NCBI RefSeq assembly: GCF_902686445.1
Contig: NC_062215.1
Span: 32,408,750 to 32,472,749, forward strand
Reading direction: 5' to 3'
DNA length: 64,000 bases
Source: Sciurus carolinensis
Lineage: Eukaryota > Chordata > Mammalia > Rodentia > Sciuridae
Under the pieces are notes generated by a model. The model was not told the DNA's origin and made no database searches. It saw only the letters and a list, made by a program, of their open reading frames with translations. Of the stretch, positions 36,690 through 48,185 are shown one piece after another (the first letter of the stretch is position 1; every line of letters starts with the position of its first letter). A program made the position numbers and the translations under genes.

Positions 36690-37020
36690 GTGAGTGTGCA
36701 AAGCAGATGTGTGTGCTGGGGGCATGGACTGGAGAGACACGTGGGTGTGCAGTATGGAGTGTGATGTGCGTGCACATTGTTATAAGAGTGTCTTGTGGGT
36801 GGTACACAGATGGGGTCAGCGCATTGAAACGTGGATGCCCAGCGTGTGTGGTTTGTGGGTGATGGAGTGTGCTTGATATGTGGTGTGTGTGTGAGATGCA
36901 CGGGGCTGTGGTGTGTGATTTGTGGTATATGTGGCACGTGGCATGTTTGTGGCTGGCAACATGTGGGACAGAACATGCATGTGATCTGGTGTGAGCTGTG
37001 GGGGGTGGGTTCTGTGCCAT
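36690..37020 (+). repeat. GT-rich strand-skewed degenerate tract
   Basis: About 330 bp dominated by TGTG, GTGGTG and ATGTGG words with very few C/A-rich words on the plus strand. There is no fixed period. It gives misleading open frames on both strands. Confidence 0.8.
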
Positions 37021-37921
37021 GTTAAGTAGGAGGGAAGTTAGGGACATGAGGGACAGAAAAAGTCCTTCTTGTGCCCACTCTGGCTTCTCTGCTCAGTCTG
37101 GGTTCTAAGGGAGTCTTTGTCCATGTGGGTGAGTCCATGAGTCCCATCCTGAAAGTGACACAGGAGTCATCACCAGGACAGAAAACTTGGGCTCAGTAAA
37201 GGTAAGCCAGACTCTGCCAGTTTTCTCAGCTGCTGAGTGCCCATTGACCTGGGACCTCAGCTTTGGGAAGGCCAATGAGGGGTAGACAGAAAGAGCCCTG
37301 GGAAGGGGCAGAGCCCCAGGCCTAGAAGCAGGCAGTGGGAGGGGAAGCCCTCACATTCTTAAATCTCTCTCACACTCAGGTGCCAGGATGGTGCCCAGAA
37401 CATGGCCTGGGAATAGAACTCCCATTGATCATCTCCAGTTCACAGCAGGATCAGCCCCATGCCTAACGTAACCCTTCCAAAATCCGGACCCCTGTGGCTC
37501 AGTCTCAGAACACTACCCTGACCCAGAAGCTCAGTGAAATACCTCGCCTTCTCTTAACACCAGTGAAGGAGACGCAGATCCTTGGATTCCAACAGCACTT
37601 AGCAAAAGCCCATCCATTGTCCTATCTGCTTCCTGCAGCTGGGTGTGACTCTCCTTAGCCCCTTAAAAAAAGTTCCTCCTTGGCCCCCAGCCCATGATCT
37701 TCTCCCCTCTCCTCTCCCTATCACTTCCAGCACTTTTAATATACAGATCAGGTTGGCTTCTTTTCCCACAAGAAGGAATATTTTTGATAGCGGGTGGGCC
37801 AGGCCGGCAATTTCAGGATTCCCTTTGAATGGAAGGGATGTCCAGGACAGCACCACACTAATAATTTTGGATCGTGATGCACTAAACCATGGGCCTCCAT
37901 AAGGTTCACGTTCTCCCTAGG

Positions 37922-37972
37922 ACTCGGCTTCCATAACCGAGTAGGGTAGTGGTTAAGGCAACCGCTACCCTA
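37922..37972. other. paired hairpins
   Basis: Hairpin 1: ACTCGG (37922-37927) pairs with CCGAGT (37937-37942), 9-nt loop. Hairpin 2: TAGGGTAGTGGTT (37942-37954) pairs with AACCGCTACCCTA (37960-37972), 13 positions with one G-U type pair, 5-nt loop. Function unknown; it is not a tRNA. Confidence 0.6.
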
Positions 37973-38275
37973 GCAACTCTCTGCTTTGCAGAATTTAAAG
38001 TTTTGAAAGAGTCAGGCTAATGTCTGGGCAAAGCTTTAGGAAAGGAGAATAGTACATTGATAAGTTATTTTTCTCACCTTTCTACCACCAAGGCACTGTC
38101 CCTAGAAGCAGAGGACAGCAGCCTTGCTAAAAACTATGAAAACTACAGAGATTCCACTTGACACACAAATTGAAAACCAGCATTTCAATATCATCCTGTG
38201 GTCTCATATTGGGACATGGGGGAAGGTCGGGAGGGTTTGCAGGTGACATTCCTTCATTACGAAGGACAGAGAAAG

Positions 38276-38280
<5 letters not shown>

Positions 38281-38310
<30 letters not shown>
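38281..38310. repeat. (AC)15 microsatellite
   Basis: A perfect 30-bp AC run. Confidence 0.98.
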
Positions 38311-38312
<2 letters not shown>

Positions 38313-38969
38313 CACGTTTCCCCCCACTCTTTCTATAATCCTGAGTCTTTCTATAACTTTCCTGAGTCTCATTTCTCTGGCTTGTAAAATAAAGGTGACA
38401 ACGGAGTGGAACGATGCCTTAGAACTGGAATATACCTTTTCTTTCTAAACGTGAGACTTCAGGCACATTGTTCAAACTCTCTACTTCAGTTAGTTATTAC
38501 TTCAAAACAAGCCACTTCGAAACTTAATGGCTTAAAACAGCACTCAGTGATTACCTCTTCTGAGTCTACCAGTAGTCTGGGTGGTTCTGCTGACGTGAGC
38601 CAGGCTTGACTGATCTTGGCCGAGCCCACGTGTAGGTCCACAGTCAGCTGGCAGACTGGCTGGGGCGTGCTGGTCTGGCATGGCCTTGGTTGGTCCACTC
38701 TGGCTCTGCTCCACATGGTCCCTCATCCTCCAGGAACTAGCCCAAGCTAGTTTTCATGATAGTGGGCCAGTCCAAGAAAGTGGGCCTGTTCAACTTTATG
38801 CTTCCATGAACTTTGCCCCTATCCCATTGGCCAAGGGTCATTTAGCTGAACCCAGAGTCAGAATGGAAGGGGCCTATAAGGTGACCGGGTAAATGGCATG
38901 CCATGGGAAGGTGAGTAGTTCAGATTCTCAACTTAATTACCTGCCATATCCTCTCAGTTCATGTCCTTT

Positions 38970-39530
38970 TAAAAAAAAATTAAGGTGAATTTCACATAAC
39001 ATCAAACAAACCGTTTTAAAATGAACAGCTCAGTGGCATTCCATGTTGTTATGCAGTTACCCCGTCTCCAGTTCCAAAACATTTAATAACCTAAAATAAA
39101 GCCCTGCACCATGAAGCTGATACTCCCCAGTTTACCTCCACCTGCCAGGCCCTGCCTGCCAACCTCAATCTGCTTTTTGTCACTATGGATTTACCTATTT
39201 TGGATATTTCATGTAAATTGAATATGTGACCTTTTGCGTCTAAATTCTTTGATGTAACATAATGTTTTCAAGGTCCATCCAATGTTGTAGCTTGTGTCTG
39301 CACTTCCTTCCTTATTACGGCTGAATACTATTCCTTTGCATGCTTCCACCCCAGTTTTTCTATCTGTTCATCAGTGTTGGACGTTGGGATGTTCCAGCCT
39401 TTAGGTTCTTAAGAATAGTCCTGTCTTGCACTGACGTTCAAGCGTCCATTTCAGCATCTGTTTTCAATTTCTTTGGTTCTATACCCAAAAAGGAGTAGAA
39501 TGGCTGGGTCATAGAACAATCCTATGATTA
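38970..39530 (-). mobile_element. old L1 3' end
   Basis: Antisense L1M-type tail: CATAATGTTTTCAAGGTCCA, GGAGTAGAATGGCTGGGTCA and GTTCATCAGTGTTGGACGTT. Related to the segments at 13510 and 43962. Confidence 0.85.
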
Positions 39531-39896
39531 ACTTTTTGAGGAACCCAGCTTCCTTTATTGTAAAAATAGATATAATGAAATCACTTTCAGGGGATGCTGG
39601 GAGGTGTGGAGAAAGTGCACGTGAATTGCCCCAGAGCGTGCAACTTCCAGAAATGGTTTATATAACTATCCTTTTGTTCTTTAATTCAATCACCATTTAT
39701 GGCGCCCAGGATCAGGAACTTGTGAGATGCTATATAGATATATGGATATATAAGATATAAAATATCTATAAAACATATGTCTATATTTTTATAGACTTAT
39801 AAATACATCCCCAGGGTCCCTTCTAGCACAGACTTACAATGGCTCCCTCCTTGCTCCTTGCCTGGCATGTCCTTCACTATGAGAAGACAAAAGGCT

Positions 39897-39923
39897 CTCC
39901 CTCCTTCCCTCCCTCCCTCCCTG
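39897..39923. repeat. (TCCC)n tract
   Basis: A short imperfect tetranucleotide run. Confidence 0.9.
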
Positions 39924-40564
39924 GACCGATTCCCCCAGAAGGCTGCGGGCATCATTGCTCCCCACCTGAATCAGTTCAGACCACCTATTTCAGATCTGTC
40001 GGCTCTTATAAATGTAGCCACACACCCGCAAAGTGAGATAAAATGGCAATGTGATTAGTGTGTGTGTGTGAGTGCGAATGCTTATGTGTCCCTGTCTCAT
40101 TCCTTTTGTAAAGATTAATACATCAGAGCCAGCACTTACGAAAGGAAGAAAAAAAAAAAAACAACAACCGGGTCCAATTCTCCAGACATTCAATAACCAA
40201 ATGTCACCCACATGGTAAGCAATAAAATAAAAATATATGCTTAGCAGAGGCAATATAAATATGATATATATTTTGAAGCTGGATAACAGAACAGTAGCAT
40301 AAAAATAACACCCAGTGGCAAATTCAGGAAAGAGACCTTTTACTAAAATGTGGCATTCCTTTGGACTGCCATTTCTAAAATATCGCAGCATCTCAAACTG
40401 TAAAACGGGCTAGTTTAAAGCTGACAGGAGCGCCCAGGGTAATGAGGGCATGGGAATTCTTGCCAGGGTTCCAGTCCAAAGCAGGGTCTGCCCCCCCCAC
40501 CCTCCCACGCTCCCTTCTAAGAACAACCCCCCTCCACTTGCTGACTCTGTAATCCCCTACTTTT

Positions 40565-40680
40565 CAAAACTCCTTCACAGACCTGATTCCACTTGACCTT
40601 CACAATCTGCTGGGAGATCATGAAGACAAGTACATTATGGCCATTTTATAGATGAGGAAATAGAGGCCACAAAAATAACC
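40565..40680 (-). repeat. MIR
   Basis: CTTGACCTTCACAATCTGCT and CATTTTATAGATGAGGAAAT. Confidence 0.78.
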
Positions 40681-40814
40681 TTAACCTAGGACTAGAAATC
40701 CCCTTACCTACCCCTTCACTCCAGAAAGAGAATATTTCTTTCCTGCTTTAGAAACTATCATTTTTCTGCTCACCTCAAAGCCATTGAAAAGATTTCCACA
40801 TAAAACTGACACTC

Positions 40815-41048
40815 TGTCAGGCGTGGTGGCGCGTACCTATGATATCCCAGCTACTAGGGAGGCTGAGGCAGGAGAATCCACAGGTTCAAGGCCAGCCTGT
40901 TCAACTTAGCAAGACCCTATGAGACCCTATGAAACTTTGCAAAACCCTGTCTCAAAATAAAAAATAATAAGGACCGGGCATGTGGATCAGTGGTCAAGAA
41001 CCTCTGGTTTCAATTCCCAGTAGGAAAAACAAAAACAGAAACAAAAAC
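40815..41048 (+). mobile_element. B1-dID-type SINE
   Basis: CAGGCGTGGTGGCGCGTACC, a partly duplicated GAGACCCTATGA stretch, then GACCGGGCATGTGGATCAGT and an AAACAAAAAC tail. Confidence 0.92.
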
Positions 41049-41049
41049 T

Positions 41050-43074
41050 GTCAATCCTCTGGTCCAGCATAAATCTAGATTCCCAGTTACTATTTGTTTA
41101 AGACATACAAACCCATTTTTTTTAATCAACCAAAGCAAAATATAATAAGAAAGGTAAATCTGAAGTGTATCAGAAGCATCAAAATATATTTAAAAATAGA
41201 TGCTGTGTGTTTCTTAAAATATATGCCTTTCTTAAAATATGTCTTAATTACTGAGATGTTCTTTTATCCAGAAAAATGGAAATCCAAAAATTTGAGAGGG
41301 TTGTCTACCTCCAAATTAAAACTCTAAGTGTGGAATGCATATTGTTAATATAGAGAAAAGAGCTACTAGTTATATGTCCCCAAGCAAGTCATTTGACCTG
41401 AGTTTTAATTTCCCCATGATGGAGAGAATAGAACTAGATGAGCTTTAATTTGCTTTCTAACTCTGAAATGTTATAATTTTATCTCTAGAACAAAATATTC
41501 AATGTCATTCACAGAAAGCCTTGTGTTGCTCTCAGAGATGTCAGCAAAAGGTCCCTGATGGAACCCAACCTCTAATGTATTCCTGGGTAGAAAAAAAAGT
41601 GTCTGTCTGAGGAACAAGAAGACTGGCCCGTGGTACCCTATCAGCCACTAATTTACTGTGTACCCTTGAGCTTCTCCTCTGCTAAATGAGGAATTGGACT
41701 CAGTGAGAAAAAAATGTCATATCAAGCGCCACTGGCAACTAATAGACAGTAGCTGCCTGGAGTTGAAACTGCATATGAATAAGAGAAAAGAGTGCTGGGA
41801 TTGATTAGTGATGTCTGCCACAGGTGAAGGAATTGGTCATCCCTTGAGTAGATGCTCTCTGAGCTCCTCCTCTAACTTGGCACTAGTCTACTGTGAGTAG
41901 CACACCGAAAACCCAGGGATTCAGAGTCACTGATGCACAGAAAGCAGAACTTGGTTTGTTCAACTGTTTTTATATTATCCATGGCTTGAGTTTGAATAAT
42001 CTGTCCCCTGATACCACTGTATTTCAGAAATTGCTACCTAAGGCAAATTTTCTACTTTTAAACTCATTTCCTGAGTCAGTCTTTTTAAGCCCCACATTAA
42101 ATATTGATCTGCCCCGGAGAGATCTAACTTATTTAGTTGAGACGTGTTTGACTCCTCCAGAACTGTCAAGCTCAGAAATGGGGCCATACCCCTCCTGAAG
42201 CAATAACCATCTAGGAGAGTGACAGACAAGCCAAGGACACTGGAACCAGTGTCTGTTGCTCTGAGTCTCAGGGACAAAAATCTGCCTTCCTGGTTACAGA
42301 GATAGCTGTCTTACCCCAGTTTATCAGAGCATCTCTGAGAACCTTTCCCTTAAGAATTGATATCTGGAGGTCAAGGTCACTATGTGCAGACCAGACTCTC
42401 CATCCTGCCAACTCACAAAGATGGACCACAGAAACTCTTTCTGCTTGCTCCCAATGTGTTATTTTGAGGGGTTCTGTCTACCAAACTGTGACCTTCAGAC
42501 TCTGTAATCTGTCCTTTGGTTCTTAATTCTGGCTCAGAAATGCAGTCCCTGACTTTAATCCTTAGCCTCAATGAACTCTGGCTTGGTGGCCTTTCTGATT
42601 GACAACAGAATGGCTGTCTCTTAAAGAAATCCTCCTGCTGTACTTATTGGTGTGACTTCAATGAAGAAAGAGAATGAGAGACAGAGGTAGACAGAGACAG
42701 TAACTTGACCTGCCATAGCCTGAGATAAAAAGCCCGCCCAGCACACAGGAGATGGAACCATAGGACCATGCCTCTTTCACCTCCTGCACATAGAATCACT
42801 TGCTTCCCTTACCATGCACTCTGGGTTGATCCAGCATGATTCCTTACGATGATCTAGGCTTCCAAATACAACTGCCAAGTTTCCTTCTAGATTTCTGGCA
42901 ACATCTGTTTGGGGTCCAGCAAATAAGGGTCCCTGAGGCAGGAAACACAGCCTCTCTTCTTGCATTAGGAAAACAAAAAGTATAATTAATAATCTCAGTC
43001 CTACTATCCCTGTATTCTGTTTCCCAGATGGACATAGGGAGTATCATTAACCTCATGAGGGATAAAGGGAAATT
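41050..43074. other. unassigned AT-leaning DNA
   Basis: No named repeat except possible old fragments and no coding frame over 101 residues. 43266-43961 is similar and holds a 173-residue minus frame without domain or supporting context. Confidence 0.4.
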
Positions 43075-43265
43075 GAGACTCTGAGGTTGTAGCCACTGGC
43101 CACATATGGCTAATTAAAATTAAATAAAATTTTAAAATCCAGTTCCTAAATCCCACTAGCCATGTTTCAAATGCTCAACAGGCCCACACGGCTAATGGTA
43201 ACCATATTGACAGCAGAGAATTATAGAGCATTTCCATCACCGCAGAGAGTGCTGTCGGACAGCAC
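43075..43265. repeat. hAT-like palindromic DNA repeat
   Basis: CCACTGGCCACATATGGCTA, an AT-rich centre and ACACGGCTAATGGTAACCAT, with GAGCATTTCCATCACCGCAG at the end. This is a known mammal-wide repeat whose family name I do not recall. Confidence 0.6.
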
Positions 43266-43961
43266 AGCGAGGGATAAAGTAACATCCCTGTGCCAGGCAG
43301 AAACCGAATAGCAGAGCTGGTAGCTCAACTCCACCAGTCTGTCTGTCCACTCCCCTCCCCTGCTCTGGAGGGGAACTCAAACGGAAAGGTTGAGATAGGC
43401 AAGAAGTCAACAAAGACATCTCATGCTTACAATGGCATCTCACAATTTTGAGGATACCCCAGAGACCGTAAGCCTGGAAAGCCTGAGGCCTTTTGACTGC
43501 CTCCTGGTCAGGTGACAGCTGTCGCCAGCACTGTGGGTCACCTGCTGGTGATGCTGTTTTATCCCACCAGAGATCTCTTACAGGCCAGGAGGGAGGCTTG
43601 GGGCTCATCTCCCTCCTGTGGTTCCATCTCCTGTGTCCCCAGAAAATCAGAGTCAAGCACACAGAAGGACAGAAGAGTGTCTGACACACTCTGGCTCCTG
43701 AGACTGCTTGGAAATGGCAGAGGCCAATCAGAGCCTTTGATCTGCAGTTTTGATCCAATTATCATTTATGACACACCAGTCTTGGGCCAGTCTCTGAATC
43801 AGGTACTTTTGCCTGTATAACTTAAATAATTTCCGGAATCCTTGTGGCTCCAGAATATCCACAAACTAAAAACAATTTAAAACAATTCCAGTCTTTACAT
43901 GAATCTCTCACTATTAAATGGAGCTCAGATAATAAATCATACCATTTCTTTTTTTTCCACT

Positions 43962-44716
43962 GTACTTTTGAACTTATACCTTATTTTTGAACAGCTTTAC
44001 GGATATGTGATTTATGTGTCGTATGATTCACCTATATAAAGTGCTCAATAATTCTAGAATATGTTTGTGTCTCTTAAAAGATGCCTCATGCCCTTAGCAG
44101 TCCCTTTTCCTCTGCCATCACACAGCCCCAAGCCACCCCTACTGTCCTTTGTGTCTATAGATCTACCTATTTTGAACATTTTGTACATATGGGACAGTAA
44201 TAAATATGTGGTCTTTTTTATGTTGCTTCTTTTATTTAGCATAATGTTCTCAAGGTTCATCCACGATACAGCGTGTGCCAAAATTTATTTATTGCCAAAT
44301 ACTATTTTTTATTGCCAAATACTATCTATTGTATGACTATACCACATTTTACTTACCACGTCAGGTGATGGACATATGAGTTGTTTGCACTTTTTGACTG
44401 TTATGAACGATGCCACCAGGCACCTTCCTGTTCAAGTGTTTATGTGGACATATGTTTTCATTTATCTTTGAGTGGAATTGCTGGGTCATCTGGTAACATG
44501 TTGCTAACATGTTGAGAAACTGCCAAACTGTCTTCCAAAGTGCTTGCCTACCGCATTTTATTTTACTATTAACAATGTGTGAAGGTTCAAGTTTCCCCAC
44601 CTCTTCACCTGCACTTATTATTGTCTGTATCTTATGATAGCAATATTAGTGGATGCAAAGTGGTAACCGATTGTAGTTTTAACTTACCTTGCCCCAGTGA
44701 CTAAGGTTGCTGAGCA

Positions 44717-44756
<40 letters not shown>

Positions 44757-44974
44757 TATTGATCCTTTGCCTATTTTCTTGGGAGAAATGTCTCTTCAGA
44801 TCCTTTGGCCAGCTTTTTAATTGAATTGTCTTTTTTATTATTAAGTTGTAAAAGTTCTCTGTATATTTAAGATACAAATCCCTTATCAGACATTTGACTT
44901 AAAAATAAATCCTTACATTCTGTGGGTTGTCTTTTTCATTTTCTTGATGGTATCATTTGCATAATAAGAGTTTT
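43962..44974 (-). mobile_element. old L1 3' region, first segment (interrupted)
   Basis: The plus strand carries the complement of an old mammalian L1 tail: the ORF2 end and 3' UTR motifs seen in L1M-type elements, such as GGAATTGCTGGGTCAT and TTCTTGATGGTATCATTTG. It contains a short tandem duplication at 44290-44327 and a (TG)18 tract. The match resumes at 46102 after the two younger insertions. Confidence 0.85.
44719..44754. repeat. (TG)18 microsatellite
   Basis: A perfect 36-bp TG run inside the old L1. Confidence 0.98.
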
Positions 44975-45708
44975 AAATTTTTTTTATTCTTTCCTTCCAT
45001 CTATTTTTTGGTGTACTTTAATTATACATAATAGTTGGATTCCATATGCCATATTTGTTCACACACATTACATAATTTGATCTGTCTCTTTCCCCTGTAC
45101 TTCTTCTTTCCCTCTTCTTCCTCCCTAATCAGCTTGCTCTATCTACTTTGCTAATCTCTCCTCTAGTATCATTATTATTTTAATTAGTACATTATAATTT
45201 ATAAATTATAAATTAAAGCAAGATTCACTGTGGTACACAGACTCAACATAATTTGGTAGATCTTGTTCCCCAGTACATCCCTTTTTCCCCTTTCTCTCTC
45301 CTCCTCCCTTCCTTAATCTCCTTCCTTAATCCCCTTCCTCTACTTTATTGGTCTCCCTTCTATTTTTGTGACTTATTTACTTCCTTTTCTCCTCCTTCTC
45401 CTCCTCTTCCTCCTCCTCCTTCTCTCTCGCTCTCTTCCACATATGAGAGAAAACATTTGACCCTTAATTTTCTGAGTCTGGTTTATTTCACTTAGCATAA
45501 TGTTCTCCATTTCCATCCATTTACCAGCAAATGACATAATTTCATTCTTCTTTATGACTGAATAAAGCCCCATTGTGTATATATACCACATTTTCTTTAT
45601 CCATTTGTCTGTTGACAGACACCTAGGCTGGTTCCATACCTTGGCTGTGGTGAATTGTCCTGCTGTAAACATCAGTATGCATGTATCACTGTGTACGCCA
45701 ACTTTAGT
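44975..45708 (-). mobile_element. younger sciurid L1, 5'-truncated
   Basis: The minus strand of 45690-45430 encodes the carboxy end of L1 ORF2, with recognisable pieces such as WIKKMWYIYTMG, YSVIKKNEIMSF and MLSEINQTQK, ending near FSLICG. A polypurine-rich 3' UTR (pyrimidine-rich on the plus strand, 45250-45430) and an AT-rich 3' end near 44980 follow. Only the last 0.7 kb of the element is present. It is clearly less decayed than the surrounding L1 that it interrupts. Confidence 0.85.
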
Positions 45709-45723
45709 TCTACAGAAGCTTTT
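45709..45723. repeat. target-site duplication, left copy (U6-L1)
   Basis: TCTACAGAAGCTTTT lies at the poly-A end of the U6-L1 chimera. It matches 13 of 15 bases of TGTACAAAAGCTTTT at 46102-46116. The TTTT/AA context fits an L1 endonuclease nick on the plus strand for a minus-strand insertion. Confidence 0.75.
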
Positions 45724-45998
45724 TAAAAAATTTGTTCTAATTAGTTATACATGACAGCAGAATGCATTTCAATTCATTGTACACGAATAGAGCACAGCTT
45801 TTCATCTCTCTGGTTGTACGTGATGTCAAGTCATACCAATTGTGCCATCATACATGTACCTAGGGTAACAATGTCCATCTCATTCCACCATCTTTCCCAC
45901 TCCCATGCTTCACCCCCACTCCCATGCCTCACCCCCACTCCCCTCTGTCCCATCCAAAGTTCCTCCATTCTTCCCTTGCTTCCCCCCACCGGTTGTGG
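45724..45998 (-). mobile_element. L1 3' UTR fragment fused to U6
   Basis: On the minus strand the U6 T run passes straight into a purine-rich L1 3' UTR. The UTR includes two 19-bp tandem units at 45902-45939 and ends in the sciurid L1 tail seen elsewhere in this window (the stretch near TGTACAATGAA and CTAATTAGAACAAA), followed by an A-rich tail at 45724-45732. Only the last 0.27 kb of L1 is present. A 5'-truncated L1 tail directly behind a full U6 is the known product of reverse-transcriptase template switching from L1 RNA to U6. Confidence 0.85.
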
Positions 45999-46101
45999 AA
46001 AAATATGGAACGCTTTATGAATTTACATGTCATCCTTGCTCAGGGGTCATGCTAATCTCTGTATCATTCCAATTTTTGCATACATGCGCTGAAGCGAGCA
46101 C
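45999..46101 (-). pseudogene. U6 snRNA pseudogene, 5' part of a U6-L1 chimera
   Basis: The minus strand starts GTGCTCGCTTC at 46101 and ends GCGTTCCATATTTTT at 45999. This is the whole U6 snRNA, including its terminal T run. It is about 103 nt against about 107 for functional U6, with several substitutions and small gaps, among them loss of bases within the GAGAAGATTAGCATG region. The element joins directly to an L1 3' UTR fragment, and the 15-bp target duplication begins immediately beyond the U6 first base. It is therefore a retrotransposed copy and not a transcribed U6 gene; no U6 proximal promoter element was noted upstream. Confidence 0.93.
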
Positions 46102-46116
46102 TGTACAAAAGCTTTT
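46102..46116. repeat. target-site duplication, right copy (U6-L1)
   Basis: It starts at the base next to the first nucleotide of U6 (46101). It pairs with 45709-45723 with two mismatches. This copy continues into the old L1, which resumes here. Confidence 0.75.
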
Positions 46117-46200
46117 AATCTTGAAGTCAACTTCATCTACTTTTTTCTTTTGTTGCTTGTTCCTTTAGTGTCTAAGGCTTACTCGGATGTTTTCCTCTGA
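46102..46200 (-). mobile_element. old L1 3' region, resumed segment
   Basis: This continues the old L1 broken at 44974. The stretch reading on the plus strand as AAAAGCTTTTAATCTTGAAG, then a TTTTTTCTTTTGTTGCTTGT motif, is the next part of the same antisense L1 sequence. The right edge is uncertain. Confidence 0.7.
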
Positions 46201-46559
46201 GAGCCTCATCCTTGTAGCTCTCACTTCCTAACACCTTTCTCCCATCGCTGGCTCACCCCATTGTGCCAGGCCATCCCTGCATAGCTTCATCCTCAGAGCT
46301 CATTCTCCACTGCCCACTGAAGACTTCTCTCTGCAATCCTGAGCCTGCCAGGGTTTTCTTTCTTATTTCTCCCTGTTTCTTTCCACTCATATCTATTTTT
46401 TCATTCCCACTAATAAGACTCAGCCTTTTCTGAAGCAAGACCCTCAAACTTCCTTCTTTATTTAGTTCAGATCCAAAAAAACCAGAAATTGGGCTGCCCT
46501 CACAGATTACTTGGCATGGAAGATTGAAATATCTTATAATGTAATGGCTTTTCTTTTGT

Positions 46560-46790
46560 CACTTGCATCTGTACCTATCTCAATGAACTCTTAAACAAGC
46601 CTGGGAAGCCAACTCTCCTAATCCCGATTTGCAGATGAAAAATCAGAAGTCTCTGGATGACAGAAGTAAGGAATGCTAGATGAAGGACCATGTCTTAAAT
46701 GGGAATCTTAGAAGCTTCAGAGTCAGAATGTGAACTCAGGACCTCTGATTGGAAGCTCAGTGCTCTGCCCCAAAATGTTTGCCTCAGAGA
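46560..46790 (-). repeat. MIR
   Basis: CCGATTTGCAGATGAAAAAT and GAACTCAGGACCTCTGATTG, in reverse MIR order. Confidence 0.65.
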
Positions 46791-46871
46791 CTTCTACTCC
46801 AGTTAAATGACCCTACGTCACTCCCAAATGTTGCATTTATAAATACCACTGGTACCAACAGGCACTTTCTA

Positions 46872-46925
46872 TTCCATTCAATAAATGTTTCCTGAGCAAC
46901 TACTCCTTGCTGGGCACCAACTTGA
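46872..46925 (-). repeat. L2 3' end fragment
   Basis: CCATTCAATAAATGTTTCCT, then GAGCAACTACTCCTTGCTGG. Confidence 0.6.
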
Positions 46926-47846
46926 ACCACATTCACTTTTGAAGCGAGTAGGAGGGGAAATGGTCAAACCCTCCTGTGTCTCTTTTGCCTTCTTCCCTCT
47001 GACTCTGGAGGAGTTGCTGAGTCTCCTACATAAGTCACACCCAATAAATCTGAACCCTGGGAAAGCCACGTAGATGGACACCTGGTGAGTGTCAGGAAAG
47101 ATGCCCAGGCTCGCTGTTCTTAGCACTCTGTGGAAACCTAAATGAATCGGATCCAATCAGGAAGCAGAGTTCTGGTGTGGAATGAAGCCAACTCCAGATC
47201 CCAACTCTGCTTCCTATCCACCCTGCACAATGCTGCCCATCCACGCTTCTCCCCAAGAGCTCTCTTCCTCCTGGACTTGGGTATCAATTAAGTAGAAAAG
47301 ATAAGGCCCGTGCTGTGACAGCTGGGGTTCGTTACCTCCCAGCCAATCACTGCGTGTGTCTTCCCTGCATCCCGGACATTCTGCTCACCCAGGCATCCCC
47401 GCCTGCAGCAGACACAGGGCCCGGGGCCCAGGGAGGGTTTTGGGAGATGGAACCATGTGTCTGAGGTCTCAGCAGCGCTCTTACTGCTGGGAATGCTCAG
47501 GAGGGTCGACGGGAGCATCACGGCTTGGAGGAAACCTTGGAGAACCGTGGCAATCGGCAGGGAGAGGACCATCTGTTATTTTGTCTCCTATTTGTCTTAG
47601 AATTTCAGAGCAAGTGAGCAGTTGGGCTGCTCAGCTTCATTGTTCACAGTGGGGAGGAGAAGAGTTGGAGTGAGGAGTTATGTCTTCCAAAGCTGCAAAA
47701 AAAACTTTCTCTTCCTGGCTTTTTCGGCTCCTGTGGATTTCCTCTGTCCTCCAGGAGTAGGTCTTAGCTGTGAGGTGTGACCTAATCAGGAACCCCAACA
47801 GTTCCCAGAAGGATCTCAAAAGTTGCCCAGGAAAAGCCTTTCCTTC

Positions 47847-48063
47847 AGCCAGGTACGGTGGTGCACACGTGTAGTCCCAGCTACATGGGAGGCTGAGGTA
47901 GGAGGATCATGAGCCCAAGATTTTGAGACCAGCCTGGACACCACAGCAACACTTCATCTAAAATAAAAACAGGGCTGGAGGTATAACTCAGTGGTACAGT
48001 ACTTCCTAACACGTGCAAGGCTCCCCAGCACCCCAATAAAAAAATTAAAATAAAATAAAAACA
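47847..48063 (+). mobile_element. B1-dID-type SINE
   Basis: AGCCAGGTACGGTGGTGCAC, then GGGCTGGAGGTATAACTCAG and a TAAAATAAAA tail. Confidence 0.93.
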
Positions 48064-48067
48064 GAAC

Positions 48068-48185
48068 GGCCAGGGTATGGTGTCGCAAGTCTATAATCCC
48101 AACTATTCAGGGGATTGAGGCAGTAGGATCGCAAGTTCACAGTCAGCCTGAGCAACATAGGGAGACCCTATGTTGTTGTGGGGTC
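48068..48185 (+). mobile_element. B1 SINE monomer
   Basis: It starts GGCCAGGGTATGGTGTCGCA directly behind the previous SINE tail and ends at GAGACCCTATG. No ID half follows. Confidence 0.85.

Noticed and set aside
36667..37047. 126-residue minus frame rich in His, Thr and Pro
   Set aside because: Translation of the degenerate GT-rich tract.
43237..43758. 173-residue minus-strand open frame
   Set aside because: No domain or gene context, and its start lies in a stretch also open on the other strand.
45999..46101. Functional U6 gene
   Set aside because: Several indels and substitutions, L1 fusion and target duplication show a retrocopy.
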